Assembly (NCBI GenBank): GCA_028874335.1
Contig: JAPPJY010000088.1
Coordinates: 198,255 to 262,254 of the forward strand
From: Gemmatimonadota bacterium
GTDB lineage: Bacteria > Latescibacterota > UBA2968 > GCA-2709665
Reading direction: 5' to 3'
DNA: 64,000 nucleotides
Of this stretch, positions 1 through 8,823 are shown in pieces. Made by a program: the position numbers and the translations under genes. Under the pieces are notes generated by a model, which ran no database searches, was not told the origin of the DNA, and saw nothing but the letters and a program-made list of their open reading frames with translations. Each line of letters begins with the position of its first letter. Position 1 is the first letter of the stretch.

Positions 1-2
1 AG

Positions 3-2708
3 AGGCTGAAGTTCGAAAAAGCGCAATACGACGTGGTGAAGTTTGAGTATGAAGACGCTGCCAAAGCGGGACGTGAGAAAACGGCGGCGAAGAAAAAGGC
101 CGAGATGGAGGTTATGGAGGCCCGGATTTACGAATTCCGGCTGGCCCTGGAGGCCGTGGAAGAAAAGCAGGCCGCGCAGCAGAAGATCATCGACGACGTT
201 GCCGGGCAGCGACAGGCGCTGGAGTCCAGGCGGCGCTCGCTGAATAAGGATGAAGACAACCTGAGGCGCAAATTGACGGGTCTTGTGCCCAGTTTCCCCA
301 ACGTGTTCCGAAACCTGCCGATGGTGGATTTCATCGATCCATCCATCAAGGTACGGCAGGTCGTCCTGGCCGATCTAAGGAACGAGCTCAACTTTACCCG
401 GGTTCCGCGGGTGGACCGGTGTACCACGTGTCACGTAAACATCGACCGTCCGAGCTACGAGCTGGACCCGGAATCCGGCTGGTTCAGGAATGAAACCCTC
501 AAAACCTACATGGAGACGGTCTACGCGGATGAAGACGTCCGGCTCGGCCGAACCCGGGCGTTTGCCACCCATCCGAGGCTGGACCTCTTCCTGAGCAGCG
601 GCTCGCCCCATCCGATCGACGAGTCAGGGTGCACCACCTGTCATCTCGGTCGCGACCGGGGGGTGACGTTCAAAAATACCGCCCATACGCCGAGCGACGA
701 CGTCGAGGCCGCCCGCTGGAAGAAGCTGTACGGCTGGAAGAAGATGAAATACTGGGACCACCCGATGCTGCCCGGCCGCTACGTGGAATCCACGTGCGCA
801 CAATGCCACGCGGGCGTTGTCGACGTGCCGGAGGCGGACAATCTGAATCGCGGCATCCATCTCGTGCGCACGCTGGGTTGCCACGGTTGCCACAAGATCG
901 CGAAACATACGCTTCAGGACCTGCGCAAGGTCGGGCCGGACCTGCGCAAGGCAGCCGGCAAACTGGATCCTCATTGGGCCGTCAAGTGGGTGCGTGACCC
1001 CAAGGGATTCCGGCCATCCACCAAGATGCCCAAGATTTTCGATCTGGCCAACGTGAGCGGTGCCGAGGATATCGCCCGCAATACGGCCGCGGTCAACGCC
1101 GTTGTAACGTATATCTTCGACAAGTCCGAACGGCCCGAGTACCCGTCGCCGCCCGTACAGGGCGATGCCGGCCGGGGCGAGCGCCTCGTCGAAATGGTGG
1201 GCTGCAAGGCGTGCCACGTGGTGGGCGCGGACGACCCGTTGGGACAGGAATACGGGCTGCGGAACTTCGGACCGAACCTGAACGACGTGGGCAGCAAGCT
1301 GTCGGAGGGATGGCTGTTCGCATGGCTGAAGGAACCCACGGCCTATTTCCCCGATACACGGATGCCGAATCTGCGACTGACCGACCGTGAAGCGGCCGAC
1401 ATCACGGCCTATCTGCTCACCCTTCGGAATACGGAATTTGAGGCGCGGCAGGTGGCGGCGGTGGACCCGCAGATGCGCGACGACCTGGTGTTGAACTATC
1501 TGCGCAGCAGGCTGCCCGTGAAGACCGCGAAGGAGCAACTGGATCAGATGTCCGGCCATGAGCGGGACATCTGGCTGGGCGAGAAGATTATCTCCCGGCA
1601 GGGCTGCTTCGGGTGCCACCTCATCCCGGGGTTTGAAGATGCACAGCCCATCGGCACGGAACTGACCGAAGGAGGCAGCAAGGACCTGGACAAGCTGGAT
1701 TTCGGTCTGCTGGCCAAAAAGCCGGGTTCCTACAACACCGATCCCGACGCCATTCCCTATACGCGACACGACTGGTTCTATAAAAAGCTCAAACAGCCCC
1801 GGGTCTTCGACAAGGGTAAGGTGAAGCTGTACGACGACAAGCTGCGCATGCCCCAGTTCGGTCTGAGCGACGAGGATGCGCACGCGCTGACGACGGCGCT
1901 GCTGAGCATGAACAGGAGCCAGGCGGGCACCGACGCAATCAAGCGGCTGTCCCCCGATGAAGTCGATATCGAGAAGGGCCGCTGGCTGGTCTACGATAGG
2001 AACTGCAAGGGCTGCCACGTTGTGGAGAATCAGGGCGGGGCCATCCAGGATCCGCTGGTTAAGGCGTACGGAGACGAGGACGTCCCGGCCGCCGACGCCG
2101 TGGGATTCGTGCCGCCGTCCCTCAACGGCGAGGGCAGGAAGGTGCAGCCGGACTGGTTCTTCGCCTTTCTGAAGAACGTGCAGCCCGTCAGACCGTGGCT
2201 CGAGGTGCGGATGCCCACGTTCGGTTTCGAAGACCCGCAGGCCATCGACCTGGTCACCTATTTTTCGCGTCTGGACAAGGAGCAGTTCCCCTACGCGACC
2301 TTTGTGGATAAACATTTGAGCTCAAAAGAGATGCGCGGCGCGAAGAAGCTGTTCAGCGCGGATATCTACAACTGTTTCACCTGCCACCAGCAGGGCGATA
2401 TCAAGCCCACGGGCGATCCGGCAAGCTGGGCGCCAGACCTGAAACTGTCCAGGGAGCGGTTGAAACCCGCGTGGATCAGGGACTGGCTGTGGGATCCGCA
2501 GAAGGTGCAGCCGGGCACCAAGATGCCCACGTTCTTCGGCGACGAAATGACCTACCTCCCCGAGGAAATGGCCGCCTATCTGAAGCTGCCCGAGGGGGTC
2601 AGGCCCGCGGACGGCTTTCTCGAGTTGCCGGCCGACGTGGTCATCGAGGCGCTCACCGACTACATCATCTACGGCCTCCACCAGGATGCCCGGTTGACAA
2701 GACGATAG
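3..2708 (+). CDS. Octaheme c-type cytochrome with N-terminal coiled coil, partial at 5' end
   Basis: The frame is open to the left edge, so the true start lies outside the window; 901 residues are visible. The first ~95 residues are charged and heptad-like (many K, E, A, R), which reads as a coiled coil. Eight CxxCH heme-binding motifs follow (CTTCH, CTTCH, CAQCH, CHGCH, CKACH, CFGCH, CKGCH, CFTCH), the first near base 420 and the last near 2375. Several are embedded in cytochrome c family I-like units ending in a 'KMP'/'RMP' distal Met (for example TKMPKIF, TRMPNLR, TKMPTFF). It should sit on the periplasmic side and pass electrons from a quinol-oxidising complex to the oxidase encoded next. 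It is the first visible gene of the cox operon. The partner cytochrome b/Rieske genes would be expected just upstream; this is inference. Confidence 0.9.
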   Translation, partial: RLKFEKAQYDVVKFEYEDAAKAGREKTAAKKKAEMEVMEARIYEFRLALEAVEEKQAAQQKIIDDVAGQRQALESRRRSLNKDEDNLRRKLTGLVPSFPNVFRNLPMVDFIDPSIKVRQVVLADLRNELNFTRVPRVDRCTTCHVNIDRPSYELDPESGWFRNETLKTYMETVYADEDVRLGRTRAFATHPRLDLFLSSGSPHPIDESGCTTCHLGRDRGVTFKNTAHTPSDDVEAARWKKLYGWKKMKYWDHPMLPGRYVESTCAQCHAGVVDVPEADNLNRGIHLVRTLGCHGCHKIAKHTLQDLRKVGPDLRKAAGKLDPHWAVKWVRDPKGFRPSTKMPKIFDLANVSGAEDIARNTAAVNAVVTYIFDKSERPEYPSPPVQGDAGRGERLVEMVGCKACHVVGADDPLGQEYGLRNFGPNLNDVGSKLSEGWLFAWLKEPTAYFPDTRMPNLRLTDREAADITAYLLTLRNTEFEARQVAAVDPQMRDDLVLNYLRSRLPVKTAKEQLDQMSGHERDIWLGEKIISRQGCFGCHLIPGFEDAQPIGTELTEGGSKDLDKLDFGLLAKKPGSYNTDPDAIPYTRHDWFYKKLKQPRVFDKGKVKLYDDKLRMPQFGLSDEDAHALTTALLSMNRSQAGTDAIKRLSPDEVDIEKGRWLVYDRNCKGCHVVENQGGAIQDPLVKAYGDEDVPAADAVGFVPPSLNGEGRKVQPDWFFAFLKNVQPVRPWLEVRMPTFGFEDPQAIDLVTYFSRLDKEQFPYATFVDKHLSSKEMRGAKKLFSADIYNCFTCHQQGDIKPTGDPASWAPDLKLSRERLKPAWIRDWLWDPQKVQPGTKMPTFFGDEMTYLPEEMAAYLKLPEGVRPADGFLELPADVVIEALTDYIIYGLHQDARLTRR

Positions 2709-2823
2709 TTGGAACCTCGGCCGTCTTCACGATTGAAAATGATAAAGGAACCTCAGCCGGCGCCGGGCAATGGGAGTCCGGCCGGCAAACTGCAACCGCA
2801 AAACGGAAGAGAGGGGACGCAAG

Positions 2824-3570
2824 ATGAAACGACGCGGATTGATCGCAGCATTCATGGCCCTGAGCTTCGCCGGTTTCGCGTGGAGCGACGCGACGGCGGG
2901 CGCGACGGTTTCCGGAACCATCAAACTGGAACTGCCCGGCGGCAAGAAACCGGGGCGGAAGAAAATTCAAATGGCGGCCGACCCCGTATGTGCGGGAAAA
3001 CACACGAGCGGTCCGGCATTGAGCGAGGTCGTGTTGGTTGAAGACGACGGAGGCCTGCACAACGTGTTCGTGTACGTCAAGAAGGGTCTGGAGGGCAGGA
3101 AGTTCGACGCGCCTTCCGAGCCTGCCGTTCTTGACCAGCAGGGCTGCATCTACGTACCTCACGTTATGGGCGTCAGGGCAGGGCAGCCAATCACCGTACT
3201 CAACAGCGACGGGACCCTCCACAATATCCACCCGAAGCCGCAAAACTCCGCCGAAATCAACAAGGCGATGCCGAAGTTTATGAAGAAGACCACCATTTCG
3301 TTCGCAAATGCGGAGGTGATGGTACCGGTCAAGTGCGATGTGCATCCCTGGATGCAGTCCTATATCGGCGTGATGGATCACCCGTTCTTCGCCGTCAGCG
3401 GCGAGGGCGGCAAGTTCGAGATCGCGGGGCTGCCGGCGGGCACATACACGATCGAGGCGTGGCACGAGAGCGAGCGGCTGGGCACGATGACGCAGGAAGT
3501 GACGGTCGCAGAGGGCGAGTCGAAATCCCTGGAGTTCATGTTCAAGATCAAGCCGAGAAAGAAGAAATAG
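2824..3570 (+). CDS. Secreted cupredoxin-like (plastocyanin-fold) protein with C-terminal carboxypeptidase-regulatory-like segment
   Basis: Start chosen at ATG 2824, preceded by a GAGAGGGG ribosome site; an in-frame GTG/ATG further up lacks a signal peptide. Residues 1-26 form a signal peptide (KRR then a hydrophobic run ending ATAG). A type-1 copper pattern is visible: His in TLHNIHP, then CDVHPWM carrying Cys, His and Met ligands. The last ~70 residues (GGKFEIAGLPAGTYTIEAWH) match the small beta-sandwich often appended in such proteins. It lies between the multiheme cytochrome and coxB, which suggests a soluble electron carrier or a copper protein of the oxidase branch. Length 248 residues. 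Confidence 0.82.
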   Translation: MKRRGLIAAFMALSFAGFAWSDATAGATVSGTIKLELPGGKKPGRKKIQMAADPVCAGKHTSGPALSEVVLVEDDGGLHNVFVYVKKGLEGRKFDAPSEPAVLDQQGCIYVPHVMGVRAGQPITVLNSDGTLHNIHPKPQNSAEINKAMPKFMKKTTISFANAEVMVPVKCDVHPWMQSYIGVMDHPFFAVSGEGGKFEIAGLPAGTYTIEAWHESERLGTMTQEVTVAEGESKSLEFMFKIKPRKKK

Positions 3571-3676
3571 GCGCATTCCTCAGGATCGACCATGCGGGGT
3601 GGGATTTCGGGTCCGCCCGGCGGAAATTGCAGCCCGGATGGACTTTTTCAACGGGCTGAAGAGGGAGGGGTCCCGA

Positions 3677-4447
3677 ATGCAAGAAAAGGTGTACGGTTAC
3701 TGGCTGCCAATTGACATCTCAACCCACGGCGCCGTCGTGGATTGGCTGATCAATTGGCTGCACGTGTTCATGATCGCGTTGTTTCTGGGTTGGGGCGTCT
3801 TCTTCGTCTACTGCCTTGTCCGCTACCGGAGGAGGGCGAACCCCGACGCGTCCTATGATCCCGTTAAGGGGAAAGTCGCCAAGTACGTGGAATACGGCGT
3901 GATCGTCGTCGAGGCCGTGCTGCTGGTGGGACTGTCCATGCCGCTCTGGGCAGACTTCAAACACGCGTTTCCAAACGAATCCGAAGCGCTGGTGGTGCGG
4001 GTGGTGCCCGAGCAGTTTGCCTGGAATATCCACTACTCGGGGAAGGACGGGAAATTCGGACGGACGGCGCCCGAGTACGTGAGCGCCGAGAATCTGCTTG
4101 GGCTGGACCCCGACGATCCTGCCGGCAACGACGATTTCAATTCCATCAACAACCTGCATATCGTGAAGGACAGGCCCGTCATCGCGCACATTTCGTCGAA
4201 GGATGTCATTCACAGCTTTAAAATTCCCGTGATGCGCCTGACGCAGGATGCGATTCCCGGACAGGACATCCGGATCTGGTTCGAGGCAACCAGGGCCGGA
4301 ACGTTCGACATCGCCTGTGCTCAATTGTGCGGTCTGGGGCACTATCGCATGCGCGGGCAGTTGACGGTGGAGTCGGAAGAGGCGTTTCAGGCCTGGTTTG
4401 ACGAGCAGTCCGGCGCAGCCGACGAAGAAGACGATTTTTCCTTTTAA
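3677..4447 (+). CDS. coxB: Cytochrome c oxidase subunit II (CuA subunit)
   Basis: The start is ATG 3677, with GAGGGAGGGG upstream. Two N-terminal membrane helices (about residues 20-45 and 70-95) precede a periplasmic cupredoxin domain. The binuclear CuA motif CAQLCGLGHYRM is intact (Cys-x3-Cys-x3-His-x2-Met), and the first His ligand lies in DVIHSFKIP. The protein accepts electrons from cytochrome c and passes them to subunit I. There is no fused cytochrome c domain at the C terminus, so a separate cytochrome, probably the upstream octaheme protein, must serve as donor. The stop is 12 bp before coxA. 256 residues. Confidence 0.96.
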   Translation: MQEKVYGYWLPIDISTHGAVVDWLINWLHVFMIALFLGWGVFFVYCLVRYRRRANPDASYDPVKGKVAKYVEYGVIVVEAVLLVGLSMPLWADFKHAFPNESEALVVRVVPEQFAWNIHYSGKDGKFGRTAPEYVSAENLLGLDPDDPAGNDDFNSINNLHIVKDRPVIAHISSKDVIHSFKIPVMRLTQDAIPGQDIRIWFEATRAGTFDIACAQLCGLGHYRMRGQLTVESEEAFQAWFDEQSGAADEEDDFSF

Positions 4448-4459
4448 GGAGTCCCGTTT

Positions 4460-6256
4460 ATGGCTGAGCACGAACACGGTGACCACGGACACCACGAGAT
4501 GCCCTTCTGGCAAAAGTACGTATTCTCTACCGATCACAAGGTCATCGGGATCCAATACGCCGTCACGGCGCTGGTTTTCCTTTTCCTGGGCTTCTGCCTG
4601 ATGATGATGATGCGCTGGCAGCTGGCCTATCCCGGACAGCCCATGCCGTGGATCGGGGGTTTGTTCGGCGAGATAAATATGCCGGAAGGCATCATGGTGC
4701 CCGAGTTCTACAACCAGCTGGGCGCCATGCACGGCACAATCATGGTCTTTATGGGCGTGGTCCCGCTGGCGGTCGGCGGCTTCGGAAACTACGTGCTGCC
4801 GCTTCAGATCGGCGCGCCGGACATGGCGTTTCCGAAGCTGAATATGGCGAGTTACTGGGTGTTTGTCCTGGGCGGCATCATTATGCTGGCCAGCTTTTTC
4901 GTGCCCGAGGGCGCGGCGCAGTCCGGCTGGACGTCCTATCCGCCCCTGGCCAACATCGCGCCGACGGGGCAGACATGGTGGCTGTGGGGCATGGTCGCCC
5001 TGATCACGTCCTCGCTTCTGGGTTCTGTGAACTTCATCGTAACCACGGTGCAGATGAGGGCCGAGGGGCTCTCGTTCTTCCGGTTGCCCTTCTTCGTTTG
5101 GGCGCAGTTCGTCACGGCGTTTCTGCTGCTTTTGGCGTTTCCGCCGCTCGAGGCCGCCGGCGTTATGCAGCTGATGGATCGGATCGCGGGTACCAGCTTT
5201 TTCATGCCGAGCGGACTGGTCGTAACCGGACAGCCGCTGGAGGTGAGCGGCGGCGGCAGCCCGCTGTTGTGGCAGCACCTGTTCTGGTTTCTCGCGCATC
5301 CGGAAGTCTACGTGCTGATTCTTCCGGCGATGGGAATTGTCGGCGAGATCGTGGCCAACAACACGCGCCGGCCGCTGTGGGGATATCGCACGCTGGTCTA
5401 CTCCATTGTCTTCCTCGGGTTCATGTCGTTTATCGTCTGGGCGCACCACATGTTCATGACCGGGATGGGGACGACAATCAGTACCTTCTTCCAGGCCACG
5501 ACCATGATCATCTCCATTCCCTCGGTCATTATCCTGACGGCGTTCGCGTTGAGCCTGCACGGCGGGTCCATCCGGTTTACGGTACCCATGCTGTTCTGTC
5601 TGGCGTTCATTCCCATGTTCGCCATCGGCGGGTTGACCGGGCTGCCGCTGGGCCTCACGGCCTCCGACCTGCATCTGCACGATACGTATTACGTGATCGG
5701 CCATTTCCACTACGTGGTGGCGCCGGGCACGATTTTCGCATTGTTCGCCGGGATCTATTACTGGTTCCCCAAGGCCACGGGCCGCATGATGAACGATGCG
5801 CTGGGCAAGCTGCATTTCTGGTCCAGCCTGATCTTCATGAACGGCGTGTTCATGCCGATGTTGTTCGTGGGAATGGCCGGGGTATCCAGACGTCTTTACG
5901 ACCAGACGCAGTACGCTTACGGGGCGCAGGTACAGGGCCTGACCGCGATGAGTTCCTGGTCTGCATGGCTGCTGGGGCTGGCGCAGATCTTCTTTATCGT
6001 CAACTTCATCATGAGTATCCGGAAGGGCAAAAACGTGGAGTCGGACAATCCATGGCAGGCCACCACGCTCGAGTGGGCGACGCCGACGCCACCGCCGCAC
6101 GGGAATTTCTCGGTGACGCCCAGAGTCTACCGGGGGCCCTACGAATACAGTGTGCCCGGCGCTTCAAGCGATTTCACGCCGCAGCACGCGTCTGAAAACG
6201 GGCAGGTTGCCCAACCCGAATCCGCGCCGGCGCCCACACCCGCGGACGACGATTGA
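4460..6256 (+). CDS. coxA: Cytochrome c oxidase subunit I
   Basis: AAGGAG lies just before ATG 4460. This is a twelve-helix heme-copper oxidase core that reduces O2 to water and pumps protons. The helix VI motif AHPEVY carries the CuB His, the cross-linked Tyr and the Glu typical of A1-type oxidases, although the usual Gly of GHPEV is Ala. HDTYYVIGHFHYV carries the heme a3 and a ligands. The N terminus is unusually His-rich (EHEHGDHGHHE), a possible metal-binding tail. The C terminus is long, hydrophilic and proline-rich. 598 residues, in line with the family. Confidence 0.98.
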   Translation: MAEHEHGDHGHHEMPFWQKYVFSTDHKVIGIQYAVTALVFLFLGFCLMMMMRWQLAYPGQPMPWIGGLFGEINMPEGIMVPEFYNQLGAMHGTIMVFMGVVPLAVGGFGNYVLPLQIGAPDMAFPKLNMASYWVFVLGGIIMLASFFVPEGAAQSGWTSYPPLANIAPTGQTWWLWGMVALITSSLLGSVNFIVTTVQMRAEGLSFFRLPFFVWAQFVTAFLLLLAFPPLEAAGVMQLMDRIAGTSFFMPSGLVVTGQPLEVSGGGSPLLWQHLFWFLAHPEVYVLILPAMGIVGEIVANNTRRPLWGYRTLVYSIVFLGFMSFIVWAHHMFMTGMGTTISTFFQATTMIISIPSVIILTAFALSLHGGSIRFTVPMLFCLAFIPMFAIGGLTGLPLGLTASDLHLHDTYYVIGHFHYVVAPGTIFALFAGIYYWFPKATGRMMNDALGKLHFWSSLIFMNGVFMPMLFVGMAGVSRRLYDQTQYAYGAQVQGLTAMSSWSAWLLGLAQIFFIVNFIMSIRKGKNVESDNPWQATTLEWATPTPPPHGNFSVTPRVYRGPYEYSVPGASSDFTPQHASENGQVAQPESAPAPTPADDD

Positions 6257-6334
6257 CCCCGTCGCCCGGGGGCACGTTGGAACCCGGGCATCGGTCCGAG
6301 AAAACATACGAAACCTGGTCAAAGGAGATAAACG

Positions 6335-6934
6335 GTGTCCGTTGAAGAAATCCCCCACACGGTGGAACCGCATCCGATCACCGGGGTGTATAACGGGAAA
6401 TTTGGGATCTGGCTGTTCCTGGCTTCCGAGGTCATGTTGTTTGGCGCGCTGTTTTCAACGCTGGTCCTGCTCAGGGTGGGCGCGCCGAGCTGGCCTCATG
6501 GCTGGGAGTTGCTGAACGTGCCGCTGGCCACGCTGAATACGTTCGTACTCATTGCCTCGAGTGTGACGATGGTGATGTCCTGGGCATCCCTGAAACTGAA
6601 TAATTTCGGCAGGTTCAAGCTCTATTTAGGACTTACGGTCCTGCTGGCGTTCGTGTTCCTGGTTGTGAAGTACTTCGAATACACCCACAAATTCCATCTT
6701 GGCATCTATCCGTCCACGAGTACGTTCTACGCCACCTACTTTACGATGACCGGCCTGCACGGGTTGCACGTGGTTGGCGGCATCGTGGTGAATCTCTACC
6801 TGCTTTTCCCCGGAAGCAAGCTCTGGCATACGGCGCCGGAGCAGTTTGCCAACCGGATCGAATGCGCCGGGCTCTACTGGCACTTTGTGGATCTGGTCTG
6901 GATCTTCCTGTTCCCGATTCTATATTTGCTGTAA
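6335..6934 (+). CDS. coxC: Cytochrome c oxidase subunit III
   Basis: The start is GTG 6335, supported by AAAGGAGAT eight bases upstream. About five membrane helices are visible, with the conserved segment TMTGLHGLHVVGG and the terminal YWHFVDLVWIFLFP that marks subunit III. At 199 residues it is the short bacterial form without the first two helices. It stabilises the proton path and the O2 entry of subunit I. It follows coxA after a 78 bp spacer and is followed by the subunit IV gene after 10 bp. Confidence 0.95.
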   Translation: MSVEEIPHTVEPHPITGVYNGKFGIWLFLASEVMLFGALFSTLVLLRVGAPSWPHGWELLNVPLATLNTFVLIASSVTMVMSWASLKLNNFGRFKLYLGLTVLLAFVFLVVKYFEYTHKFHLGIYPSTSTFYATYFTMTGLHGLHVVGGIVVNLYLLFPGSKLWHTAPEQFANRIECAGLYWHFVDLVWIFLFPILYLL

Positions 6935-6944
6935 GGAGCGTGGT

Positions 6945-7262
6945 ATGGCTGAGAGCGCTGAAGAGATCAGAAAACACGTTCGGGTCTACATTCTGGTGTT
7001 TGCCGCGCTGGCCGTGCTGACGGTTGTAACGGTCGGCGTCTCCTATCTCCAGATCGAGTCGATCGCGGCTACGGTCCTGATCGCGCTGTTCATCGCGAGT
7101 ATCAAAGGCGGGCTGGTCGCCGGTTATTTCATGCATCTGGTATCTGAAAGACAGATCATCTACTGGGTGCTGGCGCTGACGGTCGCCTTTTTTGTGGTGC
7201 TGATGTTGCTGCCGTCCTTTACGGAATTCACCGGCGTGGGCGAAATGGACGGGCAGTCGTGA
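6945..7262 (+). CDS. Cytochrome c oxidase subunit IV family protein
   Basis: ATG 6945 has AAGGAGCG upstream and lies 10 bp after coxC. The 105-residue protein has three hydrophobic helices and the family signature IASIKGGLVAGYFMHL, shared by prokaryotic cytochrome c oxidase subunit IV/CoxD-type proteins. It is a small accessory membrane subunit of the oxidase. It could equally be named CtaF or CoxD in different systems. Confidence 0.88.
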   Translation: MAESAEEIRKHVRVYILVFAALAVLTVVTVGVSYLQIESIAATVLIALFIASIKGGLVAGYFMHLVSERQIIYWVLALTVAFFVVLMLLPSFTEFTGVGEMDGQS

Positions 7263-7275
7263 TTCGGAGGACGCA

Positions 7276-7482
7276 ATGTCGCTGAAGGCATTCCACGTGG
7301 TCTTTGTCACCGTGTCCATTCTCTGCTGTATGGGATTCGGCGTCTGGGCGATTCAGGACTGGGTCGCAACGGGCAACGGAACGAACCTCGCACTGGGCGT
7401 GGCCTCGTTCGCGGGGTGCGGCGTCCTGGTCTGGTACGGCCTCTGGTTCCTTAAAAAGCTCAAGGGATGGAGTTATCTGTGA
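7276..7482 (+). CDS. Small membrane protein of the cox operon, unknown function
   Basis: ATG 7276 is preceded by GGAGGACG. The 68-residue protein has two predicted membrane helices (about 8-27 and 38-58) and a basic tail KKLKGW. I do not recognise a family. Its tight placement between oxidase subunit IV and the next small gene, with overlapping stop and start, implies co-translation and a role in oxidase assembly or heme/copper insertion. That role is inference from position only. Confidence 0.75.
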   Translation: MSLKAFHVVFVTVSILCCMGFGVWAIQDWVATGNGTNLALGVASFAGCGVLVWYGLWFLKKLKGWSYL

Positions 7483-7769
7483 GACGCGCCTGTGTTGCCG
7501 CGGCCGCGGCCATTGGCGTCATGCTTCCCGAGATGGTTCGGGCCTGCGCCGTATGTTACGGGGATCCGGAATCCGATATGGCGAAAGGCGCGGCGGCCGG
7601 AGTTATGGTGCTGATGGGCATTGTCGTGTCCGTGCTGGGAGGAATTGTGGGCGTGACGATCTTCTGGGTGCGCCGGGCGCGACGTTTCGGGAACGCGGGG
7701 AGTCTTTCCCGGGGCCGACCGGGAATGCTCGGTTTGAACGGCAAATGGCTTGCCTCCGACGCGGAATAG
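7479..7769 (+). CDS. Small secreted or membrane protein with a CAVCYGDPES motif
   Basis: The chosen start GTG 7479 overlaps the upstream stop (GTGA), typical of translational coupling; ATG 7467 in the same frame is an alternative. The protein has an N-terminal signal-like helix, then CAVCYGDPES, then a second helix and a basic C-terminal tail (VRRARR). From memory, similar CxxC-x-GDPxS small proteins occur next to cox genes in PVC-type bacteria; I could not check this. The exposed CxxC could bind copper or heme, or act in thiol exchange. 96 residues. Confidence 0.72.
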   Translation: MRRACVAAAAAIGVMLPEMVRACAVCYGDPESDMAKGAAAGVMVLMGIVVSVLGGIVGVTIFWVRRARRFGNAGSLSRGRPGMLGLNGKWLASDAE

Positions 7770-7809
7770 GCGCGGTCGGCGGGTGAGCCTGACGGAAATG
7801 GAATTCGCA

Positions 7810-8802
7810 ATGTCGAAGGGGTATCGCTGGCTGCACCGGTTCTCCGTGTTCACGGCCGGCGCGACCCTTTTTTTAATTTTCGCAGGGGCGATGGTCAGCA
7901 GTACGGGTTCGGGGCTGGCGGTCCCGGACTGGCCGCTTTCGTATGGGATGTTATTTCCGCCCATGGTCGGCGGTATCTTCTACGAACACGGCCACCGGAT
8001 GGTGGCGACGTTCGTGGGAGTCCTGACGACCGCGCTCGCCATCTGGTTGTGGCGGCGGGAAGAGCGGCGCTGGTTGCGTAACCTGGGTGTGGCGGCCCTG
8101 GCTGCGATTGTCCTGCAGGGGCTGCTCGGCGGGTTGACGGTACTCTATCTCCTGCCCACGTGGATTTCCGTGAGTCACGCCTGCCTGGCGCAGGCCTTTT
8201 TCTGTCTAACCGTGGGCATCGCGCTGTTTACGTCGGCCGGCTGGCGGGCTGAGGCGGAACCGATGCCGGAGACGGGGGGGACGCCGCTGAAATGGCTGGC
8301 CGCGGCCGGTACGTTGGTGGTTTTCATCCAGCTTGTACTCGGCGCGCTGATGCGGCATACCGAATCCGGCCTGGCCATTCCCGATTTCCCGCTTTCCTTC
8401 GGTCGTCTGGTTCCGCCGTTCTCCGAATTGACCGTGGATGCGACGGACCCGTTTCCCATTTCAATCGAGACGCTCCGGACCCGTGTTGCCGTTCACTTTG
8501 CCCATCGGGCGTGGGCGGGCGTCGTGTCCGGCGTTCTCGTCTGGACCGCGTGGCGCGTCCTGCGAACGCACGGGTCCAGGCCCGATCTGACAAGGCCCTC
8601 CGTGGTTTTGTTGGCGCTGCTTTTTGTTCAATTGGCGCTGGGGGCCCTTGTAATCTGGACGGGCAAGGCGGTCGCTATAACGACGTTGCACGTGGTCGTG
8701 GGAGCGATGGCGCTTGCCACCAGCCTGGTACTGACGCTGCGTGTATGGCGGATTTGCGTTGTTGTAAACCCCGAGGCCGTCTCTGTGTATACAGGTCGCT
8801 GA
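7810..8802 (+). CDS. ctaA: Heme A synthase
   Basis: COX15/CtaA family membrane protein that oxidises heme O to heme A. Eight helices are arranged as two similar halves. Each half has a conserved SGLAVPDWPLSYG / SGLAIPDFPLSFG loop, and His residues occur in YEHGHRM, VSHACLAQ, HFAHRAWAG and TTLHVVVGA for the heme sites. The start at ATG 7810 is the most conservative; in-frame ATG 7798 and GTG 7783 are possible and no start has a strong ribosome site. Its partner ctaB follows 21 bp later. 330 residues. Confidence 0.95.
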   Translation: MSKGYRWLHRFSVFTAGATLFLIFAGAMVSSTGSGLAVPDWPLSYGMLFPPMVGGIFYEHGHRMVATFVGVLTTALAIWLWRREERRWLRNLGVAALAAIVLQGLLGGLTVLYLLPTWISVSHACLAQAFFCLTVGIALFTSAGWRAEAEPMPETGGTPLKWLAAAGTLVVFIQLVLGALMRHTESGLAIPDFPLSFGRLVPPFSELTVDATDPFPISIETLRTRVAVHFAHRAWAGVVSGVLVWTAWRVLRTHGSRPDLTRPSVVLLALLFVQLALGALVIWTGKAVAITTLHVVVGAMALATSLVLTLRVWRICVVVNPEAVSVYTGR

Positions 8803-8823
8803 TCGCTGGAGGTCTTTTGTTCC

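Noticed and set aside
3719..6100. Very long open frame on the minus strand opposite coxB-coxA (and another at 624-2315 opposite the cytochrome)
   Set aside because: The plus strand encodes unmistakable oxidase and cytochrome genes; the antisense frames are His/Arg/Gln-rich mirror products of high-GC codon use without motifs or ribosome sites.
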